A DNA stretch of 24,200 nucleotides from Sergeia podlipaevii (GCA_030849805.1 JASANZ010001912.1:1-24200), one strand, 5' to 3'; counted from the first letter of the stretch, positions 7,596 to 17,714 are shown. The notes: generated from the letters alone by a model not told the origin. Numbers and translations are program-made.

Positions 7596-10500
7596 TCACG
7601 CAGAGTGGACGGGGTATCCAGCCTTGGCAAGCTTCCTAATCGTCGCTGCTTCATCCGACCTCTGCCGCTCCCGCGGCTTCTGCGTTGCCACCGCACCCAT
7701 CTTCACACCACCACCACCACTGCCACCAGCGGTAGTGTTGCTGTTGTTGTGATAGTAGGCTCCAGGTCCGGGATAGTTATTCTTCTCTTGACTGAGCCGC
7801 TCCGCACGTGCAAAAGTAACCCCACCAGAGAGCTCAGGCGCTTTATAGTAGGCACCAGGACCTGGATAGGGGTTCAGCTCCACACTTGGTCGATCTCCAA
7901 TGCCGAAGGTGATACCGGTGGTTGGTGGTACCGACTGTGAGTGGTACGCACCAGGCCCAGGAGTTTCCAGGCTCGTACCGCTGTTCAAGGTAGGTCGCTC
8001 GCTACTTCCAAAGGTGACCGCCTTGGCAGCACCTTCACGCCACTCGGAGGCCCTGTGGTACTGACCAGGGCCGATGTTGGATGCAGCGGACGCGGAGGCA
8101 TCAGCCATGCGGGGAGCATGTGGGAAGGTCATGGTGGGACCCGATGACTGATAGAGGCCATTGTCACCAAGAGTGTCAAAGCGTGTGTACTCACCAGGAC
8201 CCAGGACTCCACTTGAAGGAGCGATAGTGTGCGACGATCCCTGCCTCGCGGCGTACGGAAACGTAAAGCCACCGCTCACAGCGCCGATGCCGTAGTTGTT
8301 GGGGGCGTACGTGCCAGGACCCAGCCCACTTCCTCCACCGGAGGGATCTCCGCCGTTCACCGCTGTCCTCGGAGCGGTTCCGAACGAGTAGCCGCTCGCC
8401 TGCTGCGCCTGCCTCCCAGCGGCGCTGAGTACGTCGTAGCTGCCTGGTCCAGGCACCTCACGCATACCAGCAGTATCGACGTCAGCGGGCTTGCCAAAAA
8501 TAGAGAAAGCGGGTCCGGCAGGGCGGAGCACAGTGTCGTAGCTCCCTGGGCCAGGAACGCCCTCGCGACCGTCGCGGTCCACAGGTTTGCCGGTAATGGT
8601 CGCAGCGCGTGCATGATTGCCAGATGCAAGCGTGTACGTGCCCGGTCCTGGCGTATCTTCCAGTCCGCCTGGCATATCGCGTCTTGACAGAAGCGAAAAG
8701 GCAGGCCCCGAAGGAACAATAGCGGCATCATAACTGCCTGGGCCAGGCGTGCTGCTGTTGTTGTTCACGCCAGCAGCTGCATCTGCGGACACATTGCGAG
8801 GAGCAGTGCCAAACGAATACTTGCCTGCCTCACTCGCCAGCGCCGCGGCGGAGCCTCGCACGTCGTAGGCACCAGGGCCAACACCAACTCCACTGGTAGC
8901 GCCTTCAACCGCCTCGGCACTTGTGAAGCGACCAGCAAGAGGGAAGGAAGGCCCTGTGCGAGATGGCGCCAAGGGGTCTGGCAGCGTGTAGTGCCCAGGC
9001 CCCACTTCATTCTCAGTTTTACCACCGAGCACATCGACAAAACGTGGCGCTGTAAGGCGGAGCGCGCTCGCGCCTGAGCCTTGCTGACCACCTTCCGCCA
9101 CGTTGACACTGTAGGACCCAGGACCAGGAACCGCCTCCTTCGCCTTCAACGCCGCCTCGCTCACGCGTGGGGCTCGTGGAATAGTAATCGTCGGCATCGC
9201 GGCGTGCTGCGGATGGTCATAATATCCCGGTCCAGGGGCGTCCTGCTGCGCGCTGCCGCTGGCGAGTGAGGCACCACCATCTATTATGAAACGAGGCGCG
9301 GTGGGCATCACTGCAGCTGGCGCTCGCGCAGTCATCGCCGCGGCTGCCGTGGTGGCGGAGTACTGCCCTGGCCCCGGCGTCTGCATGCTCTCCCGCTCCT
9401 GCGCCGTCAGCGGACGCGCCTCAATACGATGAATGGAAAAGGCCGGACTGGCGTTGGTATACTGATCACTGCGAGCGATGTCGTATGCGCCAGGGCCCGG
9501 CACCACAGTCTTCATGAAGTCTTCCGCTCCACCTGCACCACCGTCACGCCCGACTGCGGCTGTGCCGAAGCCATACTTTGGTCCTTCAGGCAGCCTGGAG
9601 AGCACTTGGTAGTGTCCGGGGCCCGGAAGCTCAGCCGCATTGCGGAGAAGTTCCTGCGCATGTGTGTCCCTCGGAGCAGTCCCGAAGGAAGTGGCGGGTC
9701 CTCCTCTATAGCCGCTTGACACCGTCGGCGCACTGCTGTCCACGCCGGAAGACAATAGATAGGCACCAGGGCCGGGCGTCGCGGCGGACTCCGCTGCTGC
9801 CGCTGCAGCCGCGGCTCCTTCACGCAGCGCACGGGGGAAGCTGTACGCGGGGCCTCCTCCTCCTCCAGCAACAGCACCCGCACTGCCCGCGTAAACGTCG
9901 TAGCTACCTGGGCCCAGCTGCTTTCCAGTTTCTATCGCATCTCCTTCCAGAGTGGAACTGGAGGAGGGAAAGCGTGGGGCAGAGCCGAAGATAGGTACGG
10001 AGCCTCTTGCCATCGCTGCTGCTGCGGCAGTAGTGAGATCGTACTCACCTGGACCTGGATAGGCGCCGCTCTCCTGCGGTGCCATGCGTGGTGCCGTGCC
10101 AAAGCCATACGCCGGAGCGCTCTTCATCATCACCCCCGCTGCTTCATCACCATTGATCGCGCTCGATGTATCGTAGTAACCTGGTCCAGGCGTATCGTTC
10201 ATTTGCGCCTCATCGTGATCACTAACAAAGCGAACTTCAGTCCCAAAGCGAACCCCCTTGTATCGATCCGGTAACGACGGTACTGCGGTCTGCGGAAGGT
10301 ACTCTCCAGGCCCTGGGCCCCTAGCTGCCTCATCCTTAGAGGTTTGCTCAGAGTAGTGAGGTCGGCGCTCGCTTTTGCCAAAGGTGTACTGCGGAGTCTG
10401 CGGAAGCAGCGCACGGGCATTGAGGTCGTAGGCGCCAGGACCTGGCGTGTCGCTCCCACCTGCCATGGCCGGCGATGATGATGCACCGCCATCTCCGATG

Positions 10501-13500
10501 ATTCCGTCGCGCGGTGCGGACCCAAGCACGACACCCTTCTGTGTTTGCCACAAAATGGTGCCATCTCGGGTCACAACTACCTCGTAGGTACCCGGCCCTG
10601 GGGCGGCGGTGCCACCGCTGACTTCCCCCTCCTGAGGAGAATGCAAGGCACGTGAGGCCGTACCAAACGCATGGGCGGGCACATGAAGACATGGATCGTT
10701 TGGCGAGTAGTGCCCTGGGCCCACGCCCCCAGCACCGTCCTCACCATCGACCACGTCGCGTGGCGCACGCGGGAACGTTGTGAGAGGGTATTGTCCTCTT
10801 GATGGTGCCCGTGGGTCATACGCACCAGGTCCTACGCCGCTGCTTGCACCACCCGCCGCTGCCTCGACGTCGTTGCTGACCCCACTTTCGCTTGTCCACT
10901 TCGCTGCGGTACCGAAGGCCACAGCGCGCGGACTGGGCTCTACCGCGCTGTACTGCACAGAGTAGGCAGCCGGCCCCGGAACAGCGGTTGTGGAGGTGCC
11001 AGTACCTTCATCGCTGCTTCCACCAGGGCCTGGCCGCGCAGGCGCGGTGCCGAAAGTAGCGGAGCGAGCGTCTGCAACGACAGCAGATTCCTGTACGACG
11101 TAGCTGCCGGGTCCAGGAATCATCTCCTCTCCCTCTTGAACACCGCTTCCTTGATTAGGAAAGCGTGCTTCTGTAAGCATCAAAGCTGCTCTTGAAGCAC
11201 CACCACCAATACGATCGGCTGCCGCTGCAACCCCATCCGGGTCGTAGCTACCAGGCCCAATGCCAACCATCTCACGTCGCTTCCGTTCTTCCGCTTCATC
11301 GAGAATACGAGGTGCCATCCCAAAAGAAGGTCCGTTGCTTTGCTGACCTCCTCCCGCAGCACGTGCGAGAGCAAAATCATCAGCTGCTGCGCCGTAGGAT
11401 CCCGGTCCAGGTACCTGCAGCTGCTCGCGCTCCGCCGCCGTCACGGTGAAGCGTGGGCTGGTCGCACTGAGAAGCACAGCCGATGACTTGGCAAAGCGAA
11501 TATCGTGTTGCGGGTCGTACATACCGGGACCTGGCTGGGCTCCTGCGGCGGCGGCGGCAGCAGCAGTCCCCGGAGCTGCTTCTGCGCGTGCTTGAGTGGA
11601 GAAACTATAGGAAGGCCCAGAGGAGATCTCTGGAAGATTGTAAGTTCCTGGACCGACCGCGGCGATCCCTTCCTCCATATCCTCTGCGCTGTGAAACCGC
11701 CGTGGGGCAGTGCCAAAAACACCAGCACCAGAGTAGCGTCCATCAGTCGTTGTGGCGTCTAGCGCGGCAGCGAGCTCGTAGTGTCCTGGACCCGGCGTCG
11801 CATAGTGAGAAGAAGAAGAAGAAGAAGCCACGCCTAGAGCAGCATCCCCATCTCCGTAGATACCAGTTGCGGCAGTGGTGGAGAGCAGTGGCACGGGCGC
11901 TCTGGTTTCTACCAAGGCATACTTGACATCGTAGCTGGCGGGCCCTGGTATCTGCTCCGCTCGCCGTGTTTCTTTCTCAAATGCGGACCCACGCGGCGCC
12001 TTGCTCATTACATGTGATTGCGCCACCACCACATCACGAGAAAGATCGACCGTATAAGCCCCCGGACCAGGTGACTGCCACCCACCGTCATCGTCTTCTC
12101 CGTCTCTTGTGTTTCGGTAGGAACCAACAAGGCGAGGCGCGGTGCCAACAATCGCTGATCGCGAGGGATACATGGCGTACATCGGGTCGTACTCCCCCGG
12201 TCCTGGGGATGCGTTGCTGCTGACCATGTCGTCCTGCCCCCTCCCCTGTGCAGCCAGCATCGCTCCAGTTGCATCGACTCCTCCTCTCGTATTCCCTCCT
12301 GCCCCTCCACCGATTGTCCACTGAGGGCTCATAGTGACTGCACTGGAGCGAAGAAACGCCTCAGCATGATCGTACTGTCCAGGACCTGGCATAGTTGCGG
12401 AAGCAGCTGCTAGCGCTTCTTCTCCATTTTCTATTCCATCATGCTGCCACCACCGCACTCCAAAGGACGGCGCAGGAGCTGTGGCGGTGGTGAGCCGGTC
12501 TGCCTCCTGAGGGTTATACTGCCCAGGCCCAGGAGTCGCCTCAGCAGGACCTCCTCTGGCATCGAGAAAGCCGACACCAGCCTCCGCCATGTCACGGCGG
12601 GAAGGTGACGTGCCGATGATGGCGCTGCGGCCCTGTGCGTAGCCAATTTCATCCCCCGTGCGGATATCGTAATCCGCCGGCCCAGGCATCCTCTGCGTCT
12701 TCTTCGCACGTCGTCCCTCGGCGCCTTCCGCGTCGCTGTCTCCATCGATATCACCTTCATTGGTTTCTTCATTACCGGCGCGCTGAGCAGCCTGAGGGAA
12801 AGAATATGCAGGGGCTTTGGGAAAACGCGCCTCGGCACTGAGAGCACTCTCGGATCTGTAGTCCGCTGGCCCAGGAGTCGTCGATGGCGCCGGGGCTGCC
12901 TGCAGTCTGTGCGGGGAGTGTGGGTCCATGTGATCCGCGTTGAACGTTAACTCACGCGTGCGAGACGTTAGGAATGGTGCAGCCGCGGGGGAGGAGGAGG
13001 AGGAGGTGACGCCATCGACGCTGGCTGCTGTGCTCTCACCGGCAATGTTATACGCGCCGGGTCCGGGGGTGATGCTTGTTTCTTTCGGCATTCGAGGCCC
13101 TTTACCAATCCCTACATTGCGTGCCGACGGCGCAGTCGACGAAAGCTGGTAGGCGGCGTCGATGTTGTACGACCCCGGACATGGCTTGCCTTTGTGACTG
13201 GCAGCCTTTTTCGAAAGAGACAAGGGAGACTCATGTTTCGTGGCGCCACCGTCAGTGGCTTCTGCCTCGCCTCCCTCCTCGCTGCCCTTTCTACCTGCTG
13301 CATCGCTCTCTGTCCCGGTAGAAGTTGTCCCAGCAGCAGTACCGTTGGCAGAGCTCGGGCACTGACATCCTTCCCTCGCATTTTCTTTCTCATCGTCGTC
13401 ACTAGAGTCCACGTCAAAGACTGATTTTCGCTTCGAGGAGCCGAACACCGCTGATCGTGCCGCCGCGCTCGCACTGCGAGTGGTTTGAATGGATAACTTG

Positions 13501-15233
13501 ACTTCGTCCTTCTGTTTCTCTGCTGCACCACTGCGACGTGTGCTCCCTCTCCAGCACTGCTGTCGCCGCGCGCGCTGCTCGCCATCTTCATCGTCCGAAG
13601 ACATCTCGATGCTGCTCGTACTGGGCGATCCGTGTCGCCGCGCTGCTGCTTTTGTTGCTTCGGCCTCTTTTTGCTCCTGAATGTAGTCAAAGGCCGCTTG
13701 TCTCACACTACATGGGCACGACGCGGCGTGCGAGGCTGGGTTGATCGGCATTTCCAAGTCTGCAAACTGCTTCCAATAGCACTTGCACAGGCCACGAAAC
13801 TCTGTACGGAGTGCGTCAGTGAGAGAGACGCTATCCTGCTTGGATTCCTCCCTCCTTCCCTCCGTGTCACGTGTGCTGTTGTTGTACTTCCTCGACTTCT
13901 TGTTCTTGTCGTTGCTATTGCCTCTAGTAGTAGTAGTAGTGGTAGTGGTGGTAGCGATAAGGCGAGTGTTTGTCGATGGAGGAGATCTGGACATTCGCAG
14001 CGCGCTTTTTCTTTTCACGTCTGCGCTGTTGCCCGTGGCGGTGTCCACGTCGCCTTGCATGTGTGCTGCACACGGACCGCGAGGAGAGGAGCAGAAGCAG
14101 CAGTGACACTCGCACTGACATGTGACGCCTTCATCTACCGTCCGCGTTTCGGTCTTGCGCTGAGGCGAACAGCAAGCGCTTGAAACTGCGCCGCCGACTG
14201 TTGCTGTGCCATGGCAACGATATTGATGCTGCTGCTGTAGTTGCGCTTTGCATTCCGGAAGTTTTCTGGATGGTTGAAAGACACCACAGGAGCTACAGTG
14301 CCCAGGCAGGACTGCCTCATCATCATCATCATCATCATTACCTCGAATGGATGATGTTGTCGCTCCGATGCAGCAGCAAGAGCAGCACGCTCCATGCCTC
14401 CCCCTACTTTCATCTGTACTTGCCTTTGGACAAGAGTGACTGAAGCAGGTGACATCGACGGACTTCTTTGTGTCAAAGAACGCTGCATCGGAGATGGGGG
14501 CAGTTACCAGCGTGCTCGCTGCGGTAACGTCCCCACAGAAGTCATGTCTGTAGGTACTCGTGACGTGTTCAGACCCGCCCTTCTTCACTTCCGCTATGCC
14601 TCTTGTAGTGACAGGCCGTCGCTGCTGCTGCTGCTGCTGCTCTGCTTCCTTCTTCTCATACAGACGCTTATCATAGGCCTCCCACGGTTCGGCCGGAGAA
14701 AGAGACGATACATGACGTGAACGGTAGGAAGGCACGACATCATCATGACGGCGAGTGCCGCGAACAGCTTGGCTTCTACTCCGCTTGCTGTTGTGCCGTG
14801 GAGGAGAGTACGCGCGCTCGCCATCATCATTATCCTCACTGTTGTAGCCACTGAAGCTGCCACCACCACCACTCTTGCTACACCCACGGCGGCGCTCCGT
14901 TCCGCCGCGAGACTCCCGATAACGACCGTCACGCTTGATACTACATTCGTCCTGTGCCTCAAATGCGGATGAGGGTGGCATCACGATGGACACATCCACT
15001 GTGGCCATCATTTGCTGATAGAGACGCTCAACGCGTGAGGGATTCCCACTGCTAGGCAAGTCGGTGGCAAGAGCAGCTGCAGCTCCGCAACGACGAAGAG
15101 GACTTTTGTCGTTACTACAGTTAGTCCTATTGCTGCTGCTGCTGATATCCGCTACGGAAGCGCAACCTCTATGATACTGACTACGTGTGCGGCTTCTGCC
15201 ACTTGCACGACATCGTTGTGGACTGCCAAGCAT
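7596..15233 (-). CDS. giant SHIPPO (sperm-tail PG-rich repeat) protein, 2545 aa
   Basis: Residues from about 684 to 2490 are an array of about 42 units (my count) with the signature PGPGxY, or variants such as VGPGAY and PGPADY. Most units also carry a second motif close to FGTAPR; the mean period is about 44 residues. These are sperm-tail PG-rich (SHIPPO/STPG) repeats, known from axonemal and microtubule-associated proteins such as ODF3, so a role at the flagellar axoneme or other stable microtubules is likely but inferred. The first 680 residues are different: Ser/Arg-rich, with a Gln run (199-204), an Asp run (300-305), a Thr run (428-435) and about 35 cysteines clustered at 283-288, 313-316, 372-388, 482-484 and 505-507. 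The end (about 2512-2545) is basic. The start ATG at 15231-15233 follows a purine-rich leader of about 62 bases after a pyrimidine tract and CAG at 15296. The repeat number is far above that of the animal proteins. Confidence 0.92.
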   Translation of the reverse strand: MLGSPQRCRASGRSRTRSQYHRGCASVADISSSSNRTNCSNDKSPLRRCGAAAALATDLPSSGNPSRVERLYQQMMATVDVSIVMPPSSAFEAQDECSIKRDGRYRESRGGTERRRGCSKSGGGGSFSGYNSEDNDDGERAYSPPRHNSKRSRSQAVRGTRRHDDVVPSYRSRHVSSLSPAEPWEAYDKRLYEKKEAEQQQQQQRRPVTTRGIAEVKKGGSEHVTSTYRHDFCGDVTAASTLVTAPISDAAFFDTKKSVDVTCFSHSCPKASTDESRGRHGACCSCCCIGATTSSIRGNDDDDDDEAVLPGHCSSCGVFQPSRKLPECKAQLQQQHQYRCHGTATVGGAVSSACCSPQRKTETRTVDEGVTCQCECHCCFCSSPRGPCAAHMQGDVDTATGNSADVKRKSALRMSRSPPSTNTRLIATTTTTTTTTRGNSNDKNKKSRKYNNSTRDTEGRREESKQDSVSLTDALRTEFRGLCKCYWKQFADLEMPINPASHAASCPCSVRQAAFDYIQEQKEAEATKAAARRHGSPSTSSIEMSSDDEDGEQRARRQQCWRGSTRRSGAAEKQKDEVKLSIQTTRSASAAARSAVFGSSKRKSVFDVDSSDDDEKENAREGCQCPSSANGTAAGTTSTGTESDAAGRKGSEEGGEAEATDGGATKHESPLSLSKKAASHKGKPCPGSYNIDAAYQLSSTAPSARNVGIGKGPRMPKETSITPGPGAYNIAGESTAASVDGVTSSSSSPAAAPFLTSRTRELTFNADHMDPHSPHRLQAAPAPSTTPGPADYRSESALSAEARFPKAPAYSFPQAAQRAGNEETNEGDIDGDSDAEGAEGRRAKKTQRMPGPADYDIRTGDEIGYAQGRSAIIGTSPSRRDMAEAGVGFLDARGGPAEATPGPGQYNPQEADRLTTATAPAPSFGVRWWQHDGIENGEEALAAASATMPGPGQYDHAEAFLRSSAVTMSPQWTIGGGAGGNTRGGVDATGAMLAAQGRGQDDMVSSNASPGPGEYDPMYAMYPSRSAIVGTAPRLVGSYRNTRDGEDDDGGWQSPGPGAYTVDLSRDVVVAQSHVMSKAPRGSAFEKETRRAEQIPGPASYDVKYALVETRAPVPLLSTTAATGIYGDGDAALGVASSSSSSHYATPGPGHYELAAALDATTTDGRYSGAGVFGTAPRRFHSAEDMEEGIAAVGPGTYNLPEISSGPSYSFSTQARAEAAPGTAAAAAAAGAQPGPGMYDPQHDIRFAKSSAVLLSATSPRFTVTAAEREQLQVPGPGSYGAAADDFALARAAGGGQQSNGPSFGMAPRILDEAEERKRREMVGIGPGSYDPDGVAAAADRIGGGASRAALMLTEARFPNQGSGVQEGEEMIPGPGSYVVQESAVVADARSATFGTAPARPGPGGSSDEGTGTSTTAVPGPAAYSVQYSAVEPSPRAVAFGTAAKWTSESGVSNDVEAAAGGASSGVGPGAYDPRAPSRGQYPLTTFPRAPRDVVDGEDGAGGVGPGHYSPNDPCLHVPAHAFGTASRALHSPQEGEVSGGTAAPGPGTYEVVVTRDGTILWQTQKGVVLGSAPRDGIIGDGGASSSPAMAGGSDTPGPGAYDLNARALLPQTPQYTFGKSERRPHYSEQTSKDEAARGPGPGEYLPQTAVPSLPDRYKGVRFGTEVRFVSDHDEAQMNDTPGPGYYDTSSAINGDEAAGVMMKSAPAYGFGTAPRMAPQESGAYPGPGEYDLTTAAAAAMARGSVPIFGSAPRFPSSSSTLEGDAIETGKQLGPGSYDVYAGSAGAVAGGGGGPAYSFPRALREGAAAAAAAAESAATPGPGAYLLSSGVDSSAPTVSSGYRGGPATSFGTAPRDTHAQELLRNAAELPGPGHYQVLSRLPEGPKYGFGTAAVGRDGGAGGAEDFMKTVVPGPGAYDIARSDQYTNASPAFSIHRIEARPLTAQERESMQTPGPGQYSATTAAAAMTARAPAAVMPTAPRFIIDGGASLASGSAQQDAPGPGYYDHPQHAAMPTITIPRAPRVSEAALKAKEAVPGPGSYSVNVAEGGQQGSGASALRLTAPRFVDVLGGKTENEVGPGHYTLPDPLAPSRTGPSFPLAGRFTSAEAVEGATSGVGVGPGAYDVRGSAAALASEAGKYSFGTAPRNVSADAAAGVNNNSSTPGPGSYDAAIVPSGPAFSLLSRRDMPGGLEDTPGPGTYTLASGNHARAATITGKPVDRDGREGVPGPGSYDTVLRPAGPAFSIFGKPADVDTAGMREVPGPGSYDVLSAAGRQAQQASGYSFGTAPRTAVNGGDPSGGGSGLGPGTYAPNNYGIGAVSGGFTFPYAARQGSSHTIAPSSGVLGPGEYTRFDTLGDNGLYQSSGPTMTFPHAPRMADASASAASNIGPGQYHRASEWREGAAKAVTFGSSERPTLNSGTSLETPGPGAYHSQSVPPTTGITFGIGDRPSVELNPYPGPGAYYKAPELSGGVTFARAERLSQEKNNYPGPGAYYHNNSNTTAGGSGGGGVKMGAVATQKPRERQRSDEAATIRKLAKAGYPVHSA

Positions 15234-15295
15234 TATCTTTTTTTTTTCTTCTTCTTCTTCTTCTTCTTTCTTAGAATTGTAATGAAGAATATATA

Positions 15296-15325
15296 CTGCA
15301 CAAAGGAAAGTGAGAGACGTGTGAT
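15296..15325 (-). promoter_or_regulatory. likely trans-splice acceptor of the SHIPPO gene
   Basis: On the minus strand a pyrimidine-rich stretch (CTCTCACTTTCCTTTG) ends in TGCAG, whose AG is the complement of 15296-15297. The next ATG is the SHIPPO start, reached through a GAA-repeat leader. Confidence 0.5.
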
Positions 15326-16223
15326 TTCGCTTGTGTGATATAACAAAAGCAACAAAGGATCTATGATATATATATATGCTAGAGAGATTGCTTAGAGGCG
15401 CGCGTTATGGCTCCCTCCCTCTCTCTCTCACACAAGTAACTGCGTGAAATAAAAAGAGAAAAAAAAAGCAATGGAAGAGCAAGAGCACCAGTATTACAAA
15501 ATATACACAAACATAAGAAAAATGAAATATATTATGTGAAAAAAAAAAAAAAAAGACATCGGGCAAATAGATTCAAACAACAAGTAAAAAAAATAAAAAA
15601 AAAAGTGTGTGTCTCTCCAAAATAGAAGTGAAGATATTTCTTCCTTCTTTCTTTCTTTCCCCCCTGCAATCCTTTATAGATGTGGCTTAAACGCATTTAC
15701 ATGCACTTCCACATTTGCAAAAATGCAAATAATAATGAAAATAATGAAAAAACAAACAAACAATTAATTATTCTTTAATATGTAAATATCATGAGGGTCA
15801 TTTTCTATTTATTCCAAAATATTCTTGCTCTCGTTGAACTGCCCTTTTCACAAAGCATATATTGATCAAAGACAGGTGTATATATATATATATATATATG
15901 CAATCAACAAGAATAAGGTCTGTCACAAAAACAGCAACAACAAGAACGACGATAACGAAGAGGGGGAGAGGAACAGAAGAGTACAAGGGAGGAAGAAAGG
16001 AAATCTACATAAAGCTGTATACATGATATATAACAAGTTTTTTTTTTTTAAAAAAAGAAAGAAACAAGAAAAAAACTTTCCAAAATAAACTACAACAATA
16101 TCTTCTTTCTCTTCCCTTCATTCCTCTCTCTTTAAAATAAATAAGAATTTATATATCCCCCTCTCAACCCTCCCCCCCTCCTTGTTGCTTCCTTGCGCAC
16201 ACCGGTATGCATGTGCATTGTGC
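15298..16223. other. spacer between the sideroflexin and SHIPPO genes
   Basis: About 0.9 kb with A-runs, short TA arrays (15879-15899 is the longest) and CT-rich blocks (about 15410-15430 and 16100-16135). It should contain the 3' UTR of the sideroflexin. I find no reading frame or RNA gene I would defend. Confidence 0.6.
15879..15899. repeat. TA dinucleotide array
   Basis: A 21-base perfect TA array in the spacer downstream of the sideroflexin gene. Confidence 0.9.
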
Positions 16224-17288
16224 TCACAAGCCCTTGTTAAACGTCACGTTCGCTACCTCTTCACCACGACTGTTCTTCAAGTGATGAAAGCTAGGCTCCA
16301 GCCACGTGGACGGCACCACCGTGTACTGGGGAAAGATAGCAATGCTCATCGGCAGCGCGACGCCCAGCACCGTCACGAGAGTCGCCACATTGATGGGCAT
16401 AAACAGAGCTGCGCGTCGCTTGACAAGAAACTGCACGCCACGCGCGGGATCAAAGAGAGCGTTCATAAACAAAGGCGGAAACAGCATGAGTGGAACAGGA
16501 ATCAACACGCGACTAAGAGCAACTTGCGCCACTGCGAGGCGACCAGCCACGGCAGACGGCGCGCCATCACACAATTCTTCACCACTCGCGGCGTCCTTGA
16601 CCGCGATGCCGTCGATGAGGTCGCGGAAGCGAATGACGACTAGATTGGCGATGTTTGCGCAGGCAACGGCGGTGTATGGAATAACAAGCTGAAGAAACTT
16701 TGAGGAGGAGGAGGCGGAAGCACTACCGCCACCACGAATACCGCTCGCTGCGAGTTTGTTGAGCCCATAAGAAAGGCCACACGCCGTTGAAGTAGCCACG
16801 CCGTACCCAACAAGAAGTTCCCGCATCGGAAGTCCATCCTTGCTGCTTCCGTTGCAGTAGTTAAACCCAACGTTGTATGTCTGGTTCGAAAACTGCCAGA
16901 ACATCGCGCGGAGTGGGGTCTGCTGGGAGGGATGCAGCATGCCGCACAAGTTGATAAAGTTCATTGGAATAAAGGCCGCGAAACGGAAAGGAAGCAAGAT
17001 AGGCTTCTGTGACTCAGAATGGACAATGGCATCTACGCGGTGCTTAGCGTCCATATATTCGGCCACGCGGATATCGCCCCATCCAGGCTCCTTGTTCAAC
17101 GCTTTCGAGACTAGTGCCTCACACTGTGCCAGGCACGAAGGAGAGGTAAAGAGTGTGCGGGGATCCGTCATGCGGACAAAGTGCCAGAATCGTCCTGCAT
17201 ATGTGTCCTGTGGCTGCTCGAGGCTACTAGGGAACAACCCAACATCCTTGAGAGTGGTGGGGTTGCTAGCAGCTGCGAAAGAACTCAT
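16224..17288 (-). CDS. sideroflexin family mitochondrial carrier, 354 aa
   Basis: The protein matches the sideroflexin (SFXN, formerly tricarboxylate carrier) family along its whole length. Visible family landmarks are TDPRTLF (41-47), the IPMNF segment (108-111) leading into the first hydrophobic stretch, WQFSNQTYNVGFNYCN (131-146, the WQxxNQxxNxxxNY motif), and the C-terminal FNKGL (350-354). About five hydrophobic segments fit the family topology in the mitochondrial inner membrane. Animal SFXN1 imports serine for one-carbon metabolism; the substrate here is unknown. The usual HPDTGE motif near residue 90 reads HSESQK, so the Asp is lost. A Ser/Gly-rich insertion at about 184-196 explains part of the extra length over the usual 320 or so. 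The start ATG is the first after the acceptor at 17388, with a 99-base purine-rich leader. Confidence 0.93.
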   Translation of the reverse strand: MSSFAAASNPTTLKDVGLFPSSLEQPQDTYAGRFWHFVRMTDPRTLFTSPSCLAQCEALVSKALNKEPGWGDIRVAEYMDAKHRVDAIVHSESQKPILLPFRFAAFIPMNFINLCGMLHPSQQTPLRAMFWQFSNQTYNVGFNYCNGSSKDGLPMRELLVGYGVATSTACGLSYGLNKLAASGIRGGGSASASSSSKFLQLVIPYTAVACANIANLVVIRFRDLIDGIAVKDAASGEELCDGAPSAVAGRLAVAQVALSRVLIPVPLMLFPPLFMNALFDPARGVQFLVKRRAALFMPINVATLVTVLGVALPMSIAIFPQYTVVPSTWLEPSFHHLKNSRGEEVANVTFNKGL

Positions 17289-17387
17289 TTTTTTCTTCTT
17301 CTTCGGTTTGAACTCCTTTTTTGTTTTCTTCTTCTTCTTTCTAACTATTGCTAGTTTTTTTTTCCTCCCTCTGCTCCCCTTTCTTTC

Positions 17388-17480
17388 CTAACGTATATAT
17401 AAGGTAACAACAACACATAAATAACAATAGTAATAGTAATAAAAATAATAAAAATACAAATATTGTGGAAGGAGTAGACA
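17388..17480 (-). promoter_or_regulatory. likely trans-splice acceptor of the sideroflexin gene
   Basis: The minus strand has a U-rich tract made of TTATT and TTACTA repeats, then ACGTTAG with its AG at the complement of 17388-17389. The leader that follows has no ATG before the gene start. Confidence 0.45.
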
Positions 17481-17673
17481 TGCTTGTACTCGTAATGAAA
17501 CATTATATATGCTATACAATCACAGAATGACTGAAGCAACAATAGCTACCGGGCAAGAATAATATGATAGCAATCGTACTACTACTACTTTTTTTTTTTT
17601 TGATTCGAGGGCCTTCTTTTCATATATAAATCGTATTTGCAATTGTGAAGAAAACGCTGCACACTTTAACAAA

Positions 17674-17714
17674 AGTGAGTGAGTGAGTGAGTATGTGTGT
17701 GTGTGTGTGTGTGT
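17674..17714. repeat. compound GAGT and GT microsatellite
   Basis: About four to five copies of GTGA/GAGT followed by a 21-base GT array. Confidence 0.9.

Noticed and set aside
7596..13200. Regularly spaced DNA motif that could suggest a CRISPR or satellite array
   Set aside because: The periodicity is that of the encoded PGPGxY units; the DNA copies are divergent and codon-driven.
13632..14183. Plus-strand 183-codon frame
   Set aside because: It is antisense to the Cys-rich head of the SHIPPO protein, with no family features of its own.
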